From the NCBI GenBank assembly GCA_000961725.1, contig LADS01000028.1, forward strand, positions 1-64,000: a stretch of 64,000 nt of DNA. Reading direction: 5' to 3'. Each line of letters opens with the position of its first letter. Within the stretch, counting starts at the first letter, position 1. Positions 24,313 through 34,617 of the stretch are shown piece by piece. The DNA comes from Desulfobulbaceae bacterium BRH_c16a (GTDB lineage: Bacteria; Desulfobacterota; Desulfobulbia; Desulfobulbales; Desulfocapsaceae). The notes beneath the pieces are model-generated. The model did no database searches and was not told the DNA's origin. It saw only the letters and a program-made list of their open reading frames with translations. Position numbers and translations under genes: made by a program.

Positions 24313-26347
24313 GTATTGCCTCGATGGGAAGGAATACGGAAAACTGAGCACCCTTGCCTCGTTCGCTTTTCACCTCGATATGGCCGCCGTGTTTTTTAAT
24401 GATGCCATAACTGACGGATAAACCGAGACCTGTCCCTTTCAAGGCCGGTTTGGTAGTAAAGAACGGCTCGAATATGTGGCCAAGGTTGACAGGATCTATG
24501 CCTGCACCGCTGTCCCCTACGTGGACGGCAACATATTTCCTGCCGATTTTCTCGGTTGAAATGGTGATCGCCCCGCCGCCTTCACAGGCGTCCGCGGCAT
24601 TGTTGAAGAGATTGAGAAAAACCTGTTTCAGCTGATCGGTAACCGCCATAATGACAGGGAAATTGTCGGCATACTTTTTTTCAACAGATATTTTGCGGTT
24701 ATGAAAATCTTTCTTGCTCATCAGGAGAAGCGCGTCAATCACGGCATGAAGGTCGACCGGCTCGACTTTGCCGGTAGTGGGGCGATGAAAGTCCTGGAGA
24801 TTGGCAATGAGACTCCCCATTCTTTTGCATTCCTGGAGAGCCAGCGCGACAAGTTCAGCTTCCTTCCGATCCAGGGTGGCATACTGGCCGATCCCTTTGA
24901 TAATGGTCATGACGCTCTGGAGAGGGTTGTTGAACTCATGGGCGATCGAGGCGGAAAGATTGCCGACCGCGGCGAGTTTTTCCGAATGCAGCAGCTGTTC
25001 GTGCGACTTCTGCAGTTCAAGCGTCCGTTCTATCACTTGTTGTTCACACTCTTCCTTGGCCCTTTTCAGGGCTTCCTTGTTTTTTTGCTGCTCGGTAATA
25101 TCAAAGGCGTACTGCAGGTAGAGCTCGCCATCGACCGGCACCCAGTAGGCATCCCAAAATTTGCCGAAGTTCCAGAATTGAGTGTTTTGTGGTTCGCCGC
25201 TCTCCCAGAGTTTCGGGGCAAGGCACCAGTGACAAGGATCATCTCTTTTCGCCCAGGATTCAAAGCAGCGCGTTCCCGTTACCGCTCCTGCCGCAAGTGC
25301 CATCTTATTGGCGGAAACTATCTCATGCGTATGGTGTTTCACCAGAATGGCGGCACAGGGCAGCGCGTCCATGAAAAGCTGCCGCAACCTCAGTTCGAAA
25401 TGTAATTTTTCCTCTGCTTCCTTGAGTTCGGTAATATCTCTGCCGACCGCCTGGCATTCGATGATATTCCCTTCCCGGTCGAAAAGGGCCCGGCCGCTCC
25501 ACTGGTGCCAGGACACCCGCCCGTCCGGCATATGCACCCGATGTTCAATGGTTTTAACCGGCTCGAGCGGAGTCAGACTCTTGAAGTGATCCCTCACCAG
25601 CGGCAGGTCGTCCTGATGAATATTCGGCAGAAAATTGCTGCCGAGTATTTCATGATGACTGACCCCGAAATACCGGCAATACGCATCGTTGACAAAGGTG
25701 ATCCTGCCATGGGAGTCGAACCGGCAGATCAGATCGCTCTGATCCATGACAATAGCCCGATAGCGATCTTTCAGAAGACGCAGTCTCTCGAGCTCCGCCT
25801 GTTTGCGGAGGGAGATATCGTTGACCATCAGGCGAAACTGTCCCTGCTGATCCGGCTCCTCCGAACCGACAACGGTTTCGATAAAGGCATGGAAGACCTG
25901 GCCGCCGTTTCGCTGCAGCCGAAGTTCATAGGATTGTTTCCGCCGGGTTTGCAGCAGCTTTTTCCGCTGGTGATAGAACACGTCCTGGTCGTCGGCAAAG
26001 ATGAAGTCGGAAAAAAGCCGGTTGACAAGCTGTCCCCGTTCCACGCCCAGCATATCGGCAGCGGTCAGATTGGCTTCCAGGATCATCCCTTTCTCGCTTA
26101 CAGTGATATATGCAATCGGCGCGAATTCATAGAGATCGGCATAACGTCGGTAGGATTTTTCAAGCTGTTCCTGAGAGTTACGAAGATCTTCATTCTGCAG
26201 CTCCAGTTCGATCCGGTAGGTATCGAGTTCATGAACCAGCTGCCGGACATCCTCCTCGGTCAGATCACCCGGGTCTTTCTTTTCAAGAAAAACCTGGGCA
26301 CTTTTACGCAGTTCGGTGATATTTTTGTTTCGTTTTTCTTGTTCCAT
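24299..26347 (-). CDS. Soluble PAS histidine kinase
   Basis: A 682-residue kinase with no TM helix, so cytoplasmic sensing. It has an N-terminal coiled coil, three PAS domains (about 75-190, 200-310, 320-430), HisKA with the acceptor in SASIAHEFNNPLQS, and HATPase motifs NNAADACEGGG, DSGAGID and GTGLGLSVSYGII. The third PAS contains the cysteine set CFESWAKRDDPCHWC, which may bind metal or a cofactor. It lies between the CheB-CheR fusion (24 bases upstream) and its overlapping regulator gene, forming one three-gene unit. Confidence 0.9.
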   Translation of the reverse strand: MEQEKRNKNITELRKSAQVFLEKKDPGDLTEEDVRQLVHELDTYRIELELQNEDLRNSQEQLEKSYRRYADLYEFAPIAYITVSEKGMILEANLTAADMLGVERGQLVNRLFSDFIFADDQDVFYHQRKKLLQTRRKQSYELRLQRNGGQVFHAFIETVVGSEEPDQQGQFRLMVNDISLRKQAELERLRLLKDRYRAIVMDQSDLICRFDSHGRITFVNDAYCRYFGVSHHEILGSNFLPNIHQDDLPLVRDHFKSLTPLEPVKTIEHRVHMPDGRVSWHQWSGRALFDREGNIIECQAVGRDITELKEAEEKLHFELRLRQLFMDALPCAAILVKHHTHEIVSANKMALAAGAVTGTRCFESWAKRDDPCHWCLAPKLWESGEPQNTQFWNFGKFWDAYWVPVDGELYLQYAFDITEQQKNKEALKRAKEECEQQVIERTLELQKSHEQLLHSEKLAAVGNLSASIAHEFNNPLQSVMTIIKGIGQYATLDRKEAELVALALQECKRMGSLIANLQDFHRPTTGKVEPVDLHAVIDALLLMSKKDFHNRKISVEKKYADNFPVIMAVTDQLKQVFLNLFNNAADACEGGGAITISTEKIGRKYVAVHVGDSGAGIDPVNLGHIFEPFFTTKPALKGTGLGLSVSYGIIKKHGGHIEVKSERGKGAQFSVFLPIEAIHDQH

Positions 26348-26371
26348 GCGCTATCTCCCTGTCCGGGTAAC

Positions 26372-29296
26372 TTACAGTTTTTTCCGGACAAACACTAAAG
26401 CCCCATTCTGCTTCCTGTAGGAAATGGGGGTAGCCGAGAGGACCAGCTCGATCACGGCGCCGTCCACCCGCAGCCACTTTTCTTCAACTGCCGCCACCGG
26501 CTCCCTGTCTGCCATGAGCGCGTCGAGCTGTTTGTTCAGCAAGTCGGAAGAATCCGGATGAACCCGTTCGACAATCGGCATCCCCAGCATTTCTTCCTGC
26601 GAGCCGGCAGCAAAAAGCTTCAGCGCGCCTGGATTCAAATAGGCAAATCGCCCGGCGGTCGTGATGAAAATACCCATCGGGGCATTCTCGACCAGGCCGC
26701 GCCACAGGGTCTCGCTTTCTATCACGTAATCGACCAGTTCTTTATATTTGGTAATGTCCTCGAAGGTGACCACCACGCCGTCTATCACATTGCTCAGGGT
26801 ACGGTATGGCCGCATCCGCATGCGATATCGTTTGCCCTTTTCATCTTCCACTTCCGACTCATGCTGCCCCAGGTCGTTCAGAACTTTTCCGGCGGTTTCG
26901 ACCAGGGTCACATCTTTCAGATTGGTGGCAAAATGGGCTATGGGCCGGCCGATATCGGCTGAGGTCAGATAAAAAAGTTCGGTTGCCTTCGGGGTGAAGC
27001 GCCTGACCTGCAGGTCGGTATCAAGAAATATAGTTGCAATTTCAGTGGCGTCGAGCAGATTTTTGATGTCGTCGCTGGCGACGACCAGTTCGTCTATCCT
27101 GCTCTGCAGTTCCACATTGACCGTGATGGTCTCCTCATTGAGAGACTGCTGTTCTTCTTTTGAAGCTTCCAGTTCTTCATTGGTGCTTTGCAGTTCCTCG
27201 TTGGTGGACTGGAGCTCTTCGTTGGCCGACTTCAGTTCTTCGTTGGAGGTTTCCAGTTCTTCAATGGTAATGTGCAGGTTTTCCCTGGTGTAGCGGAGAT
27301 CGTCCTCAAGCCTTCGCACTTCATCGCTCTTGTCAGGCTGTTCCTGTGATGAAAGATCCGGGGCTTTTTCCCTGGTCACCGCAATTTCATCGAATATAAC
27401 CATGATCAAGCCGCGGTGACCGGTCTGAAGATCGGGCAACGGCCGAGCGACAAGATCCATCTCAAAATAACCGCCGCTCTCTTCGAGCCGTTGTCTGATG
27501 ATGACTTCACGCCGCTTGGTCGCCATTTTACGGAAAGCACTGATCAGTGCCATGCGTAATTCCGGTCTGGCCATCCGCAAAATATTGGTGGTGGCTTCGC
27601 CCTCGGCTGGTTCGAGATAGCGTCCGGTCCGGCCGTGGACATAGATGATGTTTGCCGCATCGTCGATAATCACACAGGGAGGCATATCGCTGAAGGCGAG
27701 GATTGTTTTCAGGAGTTTTAACATGCCGGCCTCCCTGGCCTGCTCGGGAGATAGGGCAGCCCCTTCATCCGATATCTCGGCGACCGCTTCAAAACCCGGC
27801 AGATGCAATACCGGGTGAGCAGCTCCTGCCGTCGGCAACCGTTTGTATATCTTCCATTTTCTGTCGAGCACAGTGAACAGGTCCATGGTGTGACCGATGG
27901 TTTCCGAAGACCCGAGCAGGAGGAGACCGTCCGGTTTCAGACTGTAGTGGAATACCGGCAGCAATCTCTGCTGGAGCTTGGGCCCGAAATAGATAAGCAG
28001 GTTGCGGCAGCAGAGCAGGTCAAGCTTGGTAAACGGAGGGTGTTTAATAACGTTTTGCGGGGCGAACACCGCCATTTCCCTGACGTCCTTGGCGACCCGG
28101 TAGTGCGAGCCGTCGCGCACGAAAAACTTCGCCAATCGCTCCGGGGTGAGATCGGCGGCAATTGATTCAGGATACCTTCCCGCCCTGGCAGTGTCGATTG
28201 CATCCCCATCGAGATCGGTACCGAAGATCTGCACCGTGAAGCGGCGGCCCATTGCCTCCATGCATTCCCGAAGAACGATGGCAATGCTGTATGCCTCTTC
28301 GCCGCTGCTGCAGCCGACCACCCAGACCCTGACCTGGTAATCGTCCGGTTTATCCTTCAGCAAGTCCGGCAGATACTTTTCTTTCAGCAATTCAAAAGGG
28401 ACAACGTCCCGGAAGAAACCGGTAACGCCGATCAACAACTCCTTGAACAGGACATTGATCTCCATCTCTGATTCCTGCAGATAGCGGACATAATCGTCGA
28501 TATTGTCGATCTGCTGAATGCTCATCCTTCGTTCGATGCGGCGACAGATTGTATTCTTTTTGTATTGAGAAAAATCATGGTCGGTGGCGGCACGAAGAAG
28601 AGCATAGATCTTCTGCAGAGCGCCGGCCATTTTCTCATCACCGGTTCGAGTCAATCCATCTTCCTTCTGGAGCCGCCGCCGGACATATCTGCTGAGTTGT
28701 TCCGGCAGCCTGCCCGCCGGCAGGACATAGTCGACCATTCCGGAAGCCATGGCGCTTCGCGGCATTCCGTCGTATTTTGCCATTTTAGGATCCTGCACCA
28801 TCACCATGCCGGCTTCGCCCTTTATGGCTCGTATCCCCATGGTGCCGTCCGTCCCGGTACCGGAAAGGATGATGCCTATGGCCTTTTTGCCCTGATCCTT
28901 GGCGAGCGAACGAAAAAAGGAGTCGATCGGCCGGTTGGCGCCGCGGGGCTGTATAACTTCAAGAAGCTGCAAGGTGCCGTTGAAAAGAGCCAGATTCTTG
29001 TTCGGCGGTATGATGTACACCCGATTCGGGACTATCTTCATGTTTTCGGTAACCTGGGAGACTTTCATCCCGGTCTTTTTCTGGATAAGCTCAGGCAGCA
29101 TGCTGGTATGGGAAGGATCGAGATGGGCGACCACGACAAAGGCAATACCGCAATCTTCCGGCATTGCGGTGAAAAATTCTTCAAAAGCCTGCAGTCCTCC
29201 AGCCGAAGCTCCTATGCCGACAACCGGGAAAATAGGGGTTACGGAGGAAGTCTTTTTTTCTTCATGATGGGGAGATTGTGTTTTCTTTTTAGGCAT
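26372..29296 (-). CDS. CheB-CheR fusion with PAS domains
   Basis: A 974-residue protein. The CheB methylesterase (about 20-205) has Ser in GIGASAGGLQ, His in VAHLDPSH and Asp in LSGTGTDGTMG. The CheR methyltransferase (about 215-480) has the SAM site VVGCSSGEEAYSIAI. A PAS domain (about 525-640) is followed by a striking heptad coiled coil (ELETSNEELKSANEELQSTN, about 640-745) and two more PAS domains. There is no CheB receiver domain. Such fusions usually sit with PAS kinases rather than chemoreceptors, as here, and modify signalling complexes by methylation. ATG 29296; a spacer of 371 bases precedes it. Confidence 0.9.
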   Translation of the reverse strand: MPKKKTQSPHHEEKKTSSVTPIFPVVGIGASAGGLQAFEEFFTAMPEDCGIAFVVVAHLDPSHTSMLPELIQKKTGMKVSQVTENMKIVPNRVYIIPPNKNLALFNGTLQLLEVIQPRGANRPIDSFFRSLAKDQGKKAIGIILSGTGTDGTMGIRAIKGEAGMVMVQDPKMAKYDGMPRSAMASGMVDYVLPAGRLPEQLSRYVRRRLQKEDGLTRTGDEKMAGALQKIYALLRAATDHDFSQYKKNTICRRIERRMSIQQIDNIDDYVRYLQESEMEINVLFKELLIGVTGFFRDVVPFELLKEKYLPDLLKDKPDDYQVRVWVVGCSSGEEAYSIAIVLRECMEAMGRRFTVQIFGTDLDGDAIDTARAGRYPESIAADLTPERLAKFFVRDGSHYRVAKDVREMAVFAPQNVIKHPPFTKLDLLCCRNLLIYFGPKLQQRLLPVFHYSLKPDGLLLLGSSETIGHTMDLFTVLDRKWKIYKRLPTAGAAHPVLHLPGFEAVAEISDEGAALSPEQAREAGMLKLLKTILAFSDMPPCVIIDDAANIIYVHGRTGRYLEPAEGEATTNILRMARPELRMALISAFRKMATKRREVIIRQRLEESGGYFEMDLVARPLPDLQTGHRGLIMVIFDEIAVTREKAPDLSSQEQPDKSDEVRRLEDDLRYTRENLHITIEELETSNEELKSANEELQSTNEELQSTNEELEASKEEQQSLNEETITVNVELQSRIDELVVASDDIKNLLDATEIATIFLDTDLQVRRFTPKATELFYLTSADIGRPIAHFATNLKDVTLVETAGKVLNDLGQHESEVEDEKGKRYRMRMRPYRTLSNVIDGVVVTFEDITKYKELVDYVIESETLWRGLVENAPMGIFITTAGRFAYLNPGALKLFAAGSQEEMLGMPIVERVHPDSSDLLNKQLDALMADREPVAAVEEKWLRVDGAVIELVLSATPISYRKQNGALVFVRKKL

Positions 29297-29667
29297 TGGC
29301 GATAAATGGATAGATAGAGCCGCCCGTTTTGCAGTATCTTCGGCCAGGCCGGGCGGTCACCTCTTTTAGCCCTGTTACTCTTGATTACTATAGTCATTTA
29401 TGATCGGCCATCACTGGTTTCGTTATCGGATCATAACTACCCTCTGCCTTCATATTTCGCAAGTTTTTTCAGCTCTTCAACGCCGTACTCCTATCCTGTA
29501 TCTTCAGTCCACCCGGCAGGCATCCGGTTCAGGCCCCCACATTGACAACCTCATATACACCGCTTAGTTTCAAAGCAGGTTAACCCGTTTTCCTTCGGCG
29601 GCATCCATCCCGGATGCGCAGGTTGTGAAACGGACGGTTTGTTAACCCCGATAAAAGGAGAATTACG
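29297..29667. other. 371-bp spacer between divergent genes
   Basis: It separates the CheB-CheR gene (-) from the zinc-ribbon gene (+). I see a GC-rich imperfect stem near 29320-29360 and a TTGACA at 29542-29547 without a good -10 partner. A weak GCATCC/GGATGC stem lies near 29607. No gene was recognised. Confidence 0.4.
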
Positions 29668-29880
29668 ATGTCTTATACATGTCAAAACTGTGGCGCAGCC
29701 GCAGAAGAATACAGCAGCCTCTGCAACCCGACGAGCGAGGAGATCGACAGCAAGTTTTGCGGTGCTCCCCCAGTCCAGGTCTGCGAAGATAAACTCGATG
29801 CCATGAAATATTCATGCGATGCATGCGGCAGTGTTTCGGCAGAAGCCGAAAACCTCTGCAACCCGAGTGCGATCAGATAA
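29668..29880 (+). CDS. Small protein with two zinc-ribbon-like repeats
   Basis: A 70-residue protein built from two similar units, YTCQNCGAAAEEYSSLCNP (about 3-21) and YSCDACGSVSAEAENLCNP (about 48-66), each with CxxC and a later Cys. Two more cysteines lie between (FCG, VCE). Metal binding or redox activity is likely. AAAGGAG precedes ATG 29668. It lies 38 bases before the DsrC-like gene and is probably co-transcribed. I do not recognise a characterised family member. Confidence 0.72.
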   Translation: MSYTCQNCGAAAEEYSSLCNPTSEEIDSKFCGAPPVQVCEDKLDAMKYSCDACGSVSAEAENLCNPSAIR

Positions 29881-29918
29881 AGCCTGATCCAAGCACCCAT
29901 TTTTAAAGGAGGCAGGAT

Positions 29919-30275
29919 ATGTCCCAACTCCAGATAGGTAACAGCAGAATAGAAGTAGATCCGGATGGTTTTCTTACCCGGCCTGATGAATGGAACGAAG
30001 AGATTGCAGCCGCACTCGCCGAACGAGAAGGTCTTGAGCCTTTGAGCAAATCAAAGCTGTCGATCCTCAACTTTCTGAGGGAATACTTTCAAAAAAATCA
30101 TTCCTTTCCCATACTCAGATACGTTTGTAAAAAGATCGGTGCATCCTCCAATTGTATAACGGAGGAATTTGTCGATCCGATGAAAGCGTGGAAGATTGCC
30201 GGACTGCCAAAGCCACCTCAGGTATTTTTTACCAGCTTTGACGGGAAAAATTACTTTGCCAATCCATTCTATTGA
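29919..30275 (+). CDS. DsrC/TusE-family protein lacking both active cysteines
   Basis: A 118-residue homologue of DsrC, the sulfur-trafficking substrate of dissimilatory sulfite reductase. Family features are DPDGFLTRPDEWNEEIA, NFLREYFQKN and AGLPKP. In DsrC the C-terminal arm reads CxxAGLPKPxGCV with two redox cysteines. Here the matching positions are W91 and V102 (AWKIAGLPKPPQVFF), and the arm is extended by 14 residues. It keeps only C70 and C79. It cannot form the DsrC trisulfide in the usual way and fits the non-catalytic, perhaps regulatory, branch of the family. AAAGGAGG precedes ATG 29919. Confidence 0.8.
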   Translation: MSQLQIGNSRIEVDPDGFLTRPDEWNEEIAAALAEREGLEPLSKSKLSILNFLREYFQKNHSFPILRYVCKKIGASSNCITEEFVDPMKAWKIAGLPKPPQVFFTSFDGKNYFANPFY

Positions 30276-30316
30276 TGCGGGGGAGCAGCTTCTTCCTGCT
30301 CTTTCTTTTATAAAAC

Positions 30317-30349
30317 GAGAACAGCCCGCTGCATCGGCGGGTTGTTCTC
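30317..30349 (+). terminator. Hairpin after the DsrC-like gene
   Basis: GAGAACAGCCCGC pairs with GCGGGTTGTTCTC (13-bp stem, one G-T pair) 42 bases after the stop. There is no clear T-run on the plus strand; T-rich sequence follows on the minus strand. Confidence 0.55.
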
Positions 30350-30602
30350 TGAGCAATCGGTAAAATGCTTCCCCACCAAGAGTTGCGCGGGAAACAGCCC
30401 GCCACGAATCACTTTTAATACCTGACCGTCCTGATATTCTATCACTTCAATGCAGCATTTCCTTGCTCATCCGGACAATCTTTTGTTAAGATACTGCAAC
30501 CGCTCACCAGCACATGGGATCCGTCAGGGAAATCGAAAATAGCCCCTGAAAAGTCAGGGAGGGTGCAGTGAAATGAAGAAAAATCGAGAAAAAGGAGCGA
30601 CA

Positions 30603-33419
30603 ATGCAGCTTGAGCCTCCACCTATCGAGAGTATCGACTACATTGAAGAAATTTGGCAACTGTACCAACAGGATCCCCTGGCCGTGTCGCCTGAATGGCG
30701 GCTCTATTTCGATGGACTCAGGCAGGCCGAATCTTCAACACTCCTAAGCCCCCCCAATCTTCTTCTGGGCAGAGAACAGCTGCGCCAAGGCTTTGGCCCC
30801 GGCGGGAAAGTATGTGCCGGATGCGGCCGGGCCGAAGCAATGTCGTTTCTGCAGTACAATGTAAGCCTTCTGGTGCGTAACTACCGGGTGCGAGGACACC
30901 TGCTGGCCAAGGTCAATCCGCTGGGGAATCCCCGGACATCGCTGCCTGAACTGGATCCGAAATATTATGGAATGGCTGAAGAAGATCTTGATCTGCTGTT
31001 CAACTTCGGCCATATCTCCGGCCAACAGGCCATGCCCCTGCGCGAGATCATTCAGACCCTGAAAGAGACCTACACCGGGTTTATCGGCGTCCAGTTCATG
31101 CATATCGATTCCCTCAACGAACGGGAATGGCTGCAGGACCGGATGGAAAAATCGAGAAACACCATTGCCCTCAGCAAAAGACAACAGGTCGGCATTCTAG
31201 AGCGATTGACCGATGCGGTGGTCTTTGAGCAGTTCATTCAGAAAAAATTTGTCGGAGCCAAATCGTTTTCGCTGGAAGGGGCGGAAACCCTCATTCCGCT
31301 TCTCGCTCAGGCCATTGAAAAAGCCGCCGCCCAGGGGGTGGACAATATTGTCATCGGCATGCCCCATCGCGGACGGCTCAATGTCCTGGCAAATATCATG
31401 GGGAAAGATTCCCAGAGGATCTTCAGCGAATTTCAGGATGCGGATGCCGAACTCAATATCGGCCGCGGAGATGTAAAATATCATAAAGGTTACCATCGCG
31501 TCTGGACTACCGACGAAAACAAAAAAGTTATTCTCGACCTCTCGTTCAACCCCAGTCATCTGGAATTCGTCGGCCCGGTAGCGCAAGGGGCGTTGAAGGC
31601 ACGCCAGGTCAAGCAGGGCTACGATACTCCGCAAAGAGGGCTGTTGATCCTCATCCACGGGGATGCCGCCTTTGCCGGGGAAGGTATCGTTCAGGAAACC
31701 CTGAATCTGAGCGGTCTTGCCGGCTTTACCGTCGGCGGGACCCTGCATGTGGTGGTCAACAACCAGATCGGCTTCACAACCTTGCCGTCGGAAGGCCGTT
31801 CCACGACCTATGCCAGCGATGTCGTCAAGATGCTCCAGTCGCCGATTTTTCATGTGAACGGCGAGATTCCCCAGGCGGTGGCCCAGTGTCTCGATCTGGC
31901 GCTGGATTTTCGCCAGGAATATAAACGCGATGTGGTCCTGGATATGTACTGCTATCGCCGCCGGGGCCACAACGAAGGCGACGAACCAAGATTCACTCAA
32001 CCCCTCATGTACCGGCAGATCGACAGCCGGCCCACGGTGATGAAGCAGTACACCGAGCATCTGCTGTCTCTCGGCCAGCTGACCCAGGAGGAAGCGGAAG
32101 GAATCCGGCTCTCCCGCGAGCAGTACCTGGAAGAACAGTACAGCAAGCTCGCGGCCGATAAAGAAGGGGTTTCGAAACGATCGGGTCTGTTCATGCCCTC
32201 CCATGGACCCTATGTCGGCGGTCCCGACGATCAGGTGCCGGAGGTCGTGACGGGGGTCGCCGTCGACACCCTGCAACGTCTCGGCACCTTGCTTACCGCC
32301 CATCCGCCGGAATTCAAGGTTAATCCTAAAATCGGCAAATTGCTGACCACGCGGGAGCGGATGTTCGCCGGTCAAATCCCCCTCGACTGGGGTGCCGCCG
32401 AGATTTTAGCCTATGCATCTCTCGTCAGTGAGCAGGTGCCTGTGCGATTATGCGGTCAGGATAGCCAGCGGGGCACCTTCAGCCATCGTCACAGCGTCCT
32501 CCACGACACGGCGAACGGAGCCATGTATATGCCGCTCGCCAGTATCGGCAAACCGCAGGGCCGGATCGATATCGTCAACAGTCCGCTCACCGAAGGAGCT
32601 GTGCTCGGTTTTGAGTACGGGTACAGCACGGCGTTTCCGGAATCCCTGGTGATATGGGAAGCGCAGTTTGGCGATTTTGCCAATGCGGCGCAGGTCTATA
32701 TCGATCAGTTTATCGCCTCCGCCGAGACCAAATGGAATCTGCTTTCGGGCCTGGTCCTGCTGTTGCCCCACGGTCTGGAAGGCACCGGGCCGGAACATGC
32801 CAGCGCCCGCCTCGAGCGCTTTCTGGCCATGGCGGCAACGGACAATTACCAGGTGGTCTCGCCGACTGAACCGGCGCAGATTTTCCACCTCCTGCGACGC
32901 CAGGTCATGCGCAAAATACGCAAACCGCTGATCGTCATGTCGCCGAAAAGTCTCCTGCGGCATCCCGATGCGGTTTCTTCGCTTGCCGGCCTCACCACCG
33001 GGACTTTTCGCAAAATCATTGCCGATGAGGATGTAGTGCCGGAAAATGTCCGCCACATCATCCTCTGTACGGGAAAGGTCTATTACGATTTATTGAGCGG
33101 TCGGCAGGCTCGGGATCTGACCAATGTCGCCATTGTCCGCCTCGAGCAGCTCTATCCCCTGCCGGCTGAAGCCCTGATTTCGGCACTCGACCGGTATCCT
33201 GAAGGGATTCCATTGACCTGGGTGCAGGAGGAACCCCTCAACATGGGGGCCTATCCGTTTATTCGCCTCAGGTTCGGAGACCTCCTCAAGCGACGCTGGA
33301 CCTTTAATAAAGTGGGTCGTCCCGAGTCGGCTACACCGGCCACCGGATCGGCCGCCAGTCATAAACTCGAGCAGACACTGCTGATAAACCAAGCATTCAA
33401 GAGCGGGAGGAAAGGATGA
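30603..33419 (+). CDS. sucA: 2-oxoglutarate dehydrogenase E1 (SucA)
   Basis: The 938-residue thiamine-diphosphate subunit that decarboxylates 2-oxoglutarate and succinylates the lipoyl arm of E2. The N-terminal E2-binding segment [20 protein letters not shown], active-site [12 protein letters not shown], cofactor region [19 protein letters not shown] with [10 protein letters not shown], and [10 protein letters not shown] are all present. ATG 30603 follows AAGGAG; ATG 30573 is also in frame but less well placed. Its stop overlaps the sucB start by 4 bases. A full OGDH complex points to an oxidative TCA step that many strict anaerobes run with a ferredoxin enzyme instead. Confidence 0.95.
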   Translation: MQLEPPPIESIDYIEEIWQLYQQDPLAVSPEWRLYFDGLRQAESSTLLSPPNLLLGREQLRQGFGPGGKVCAGCGRAEAMSFLQYNVSLLVRNYRVRGHLLAKVNPLGNPRTSLPELDPKYYGMAEEDLDLLFNFGHISGQQAMPLREIIQTLKETYTGFIGVQFMHIDSLNEREWLQDRMEKSRNTIALSKRQQVGILERLTDAVVFEQFIQKKFVGAKSFSLEGAETLIPLLAQAIEKAAAQGVDNIVIGMPHRGRLNVLANIMGKDSQRIFSEFQDADAELNIGRGDVKYHKGYHRVWTTDENKKVILDLSFNPSHLEFVGPVAQGALKARQVKQGYDTPQRGLLILIHGDAAFAGEGIVQETLNLSGLAGFTVGGTLHVVVNNQIGFTTLPSEGRSTTYASDVVKMLQSPIFHVNGEIPQAVAQCLDLALDFRQEYKRDVVLDMYCYRRRGHNEGDEPRFTQPLMYRQIDSRPTVMKQYTEHLLSLGQLTQEEAEGIRLSREQYLEEQYSKLAADKEGVSKRSGLFMPSHGPYVGGPDDQVPEVVTGVAVDTLQRLGTLLTAHPPEFKVNPKIGKLLTTRERMFAGQIPLDWGAAEILAYASLVSEQVPVRLCGQDSQRGTFSHRHSVLHDTANGAMYMPLASIGKPQGRIDIVNSPLTEGAVLGFEYGYSTAFPESLVIWEAQFGDFANAAQVYIDQFIASAETKWNLLSGLVLLLPHGLEGTGPEHASARLERFLAMAATDNYQVVSPTEPAQIFHLLRRQVMRKIRKPLIVMSPKSLLRHPDAVSSLAGLTTGTFRKIIADEDVVPENVRHIILCTGKVYYDLLSGRQARDLTNVAIVRLEQLYPLPAEALISALDRYPEGIPLTWVQEEPLNMGAYPFIRLRFGDLLKRRWTFNKVGRPESATPATGSAASHKLEQTLLINQAFKSGRKG

Positions 33420-34615
33420 TTATCGATATCAGAGTACCCGACCTGGGGGAATCGATTACCGAAGTCGAGATCGGTGAGTGGCTGGTCCAGGTAGGCGACA
33501 CGGTGCACCTGGACGATTCGCTGGTCGCCATCGAGTCCGAAAAGGCCACCCTGGAACTCCCGGCCGCCCAGGAAGGCACTCTGGTTGAGATTGTCAGGCA
33601 TCAGGGGGAAACCGCACGGATTGGCGAGATCATCGGCCGGATCGAGACCGAACGACCCGGCACCCGGGAATATGAAAAGCCCGAGGAGCCGACGATACAA
33701 CCGGACGACATAACCGAAAGCCCGGTGGCAAAGGTTATGCCGTCGGCCGCCCGGGTGATGGCTCAGGAGCAAATCCCTGCGGACCAGGTTACCCCGACAG
33801 GGCCGGGAGGCCGTGTCTTGAAAGAGGATGCCGTGCGCGCTGCGGAAAAAGAGGCACCGCCGCCGGCTGAAGAGCGGCACCCCTCGCCTCAGCCGGCGCC
33901 ACCGCTTGAAGAGCCCGCCAAAGAGCGCCGCGTCCACATGAGCCTGCTCCGCCGTACCATCGCCGCGCGGTTGCTGCAAGCCACCCAGAGCATGGCGATG
34001 TTGACGACCTTCAACGAAGCGGACATGTCGGAGGTTAAAAAGCTGCGAACCACCCTTGGCCCCCCATTTGCCGAAAAATACGGGGTGCGGCTGGGCTTCA
34101 TGTCGTTTTTCGTCAAGGCGGCTGTAGCCGGTCTCAGGGATTTTCCCCTGGTGAATGCGCGGATCGACGGGGATGATATCGTTTATCGGGACAACTGCGA
34201 TATCGGGGTGGCGATCGGCGGCGGCAAGGGACTCGTGGTGCCGGTCATCCGTCAGGCCGAAGGGCTGAATTTCGCCCGGATCGAGCAGCAGATCGCCGAC
34301 TTCGGCCGGAAGGCAAAAGACAATACCCTGTCGCCTGAGGAACTGCGAGGCGGCACATTCACCATCAGTAATGGCGGGGTATACGGGTCGATGCTGTCGA
34401 CGCCCATTGTCAATCCGCCGCAGAGCGCCATTCTCGGACTTCACGCGATCAAGGATCGGCCTGTGGCCGTAGACGGCCTGGTGCAGATCCGCCCGGTGAT
34501 GTATCTGGCCCTCTCCTACGATCACCGCATTATCGACGGCCGTGAAGCCGTGAGTTTTCTGAAAAGTATCAAGGAGCGGATAGAGCAACCGCAAAAATTA
34601 CTCCTGGAGATCTGA
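33416..34615 (+). CDS. sucB: Dihydrolipoamide succinyltransferase E2 (SucB)
   Basis: The 399-residue core of the 2-oxoglutarate dehydrogenase complex. A lipoyl domain (1-78) carries the lipoylated Lys43 (ESEKATLEL). A Pro-rich linker follows, then the E1/E3-binding domain ([20 protein letters not shown], about 105-140), another linker, and the catalytic domain with [17 protein letters not shown] and active His in [13 protein letters not shown]. There is one lipoyl domain, as in E. coli SucB. It overlaps sucA by 4 bases and is 2 bases from lpd, so the three are one operon. Confidence 0.95.
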   Translation: MIIDIRVPDLGESITEVEIGEWLVQVGDTVHLDDSLVAIESEKATLELPAAQEGTLVEIVRHQGETARIGEIIGRIETERPGTREYEKPEEPTIQPDDITESPVAKVMPSAARVMAQEQIPADQVTPTGPGGRVLKEDAVRAAEKEAPPPAEERHPSPQPAPPLEEPAKERRVHMSLLRRTIAARLLQATQSMAMLTTFNEADMSEVKKLRTTLGPPFAEKYGVRLGFMSFFVKAAVAGLRDFPLVNARIDGDDIVYRDNCDIGVAIGGGKGLVVPVIRQAEGLNFARIEQQIADFGRKAKDNTLSPEELRGGTFTISNGGVYGSMLSTPIVNPPQSAILGLHAIKDRPVAVDGLVQIRPVMYLALSYDHRIIDGREAVSFLKSIKERIEQPQKLLLEI

Positions 34616-34617
34616 TA

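Noticed and set aside
31197..32375. A 392-codon minus-strand frame inside sucA
   Set aside because: Antisense shadow of a well-matched sucA with all motifs intact.
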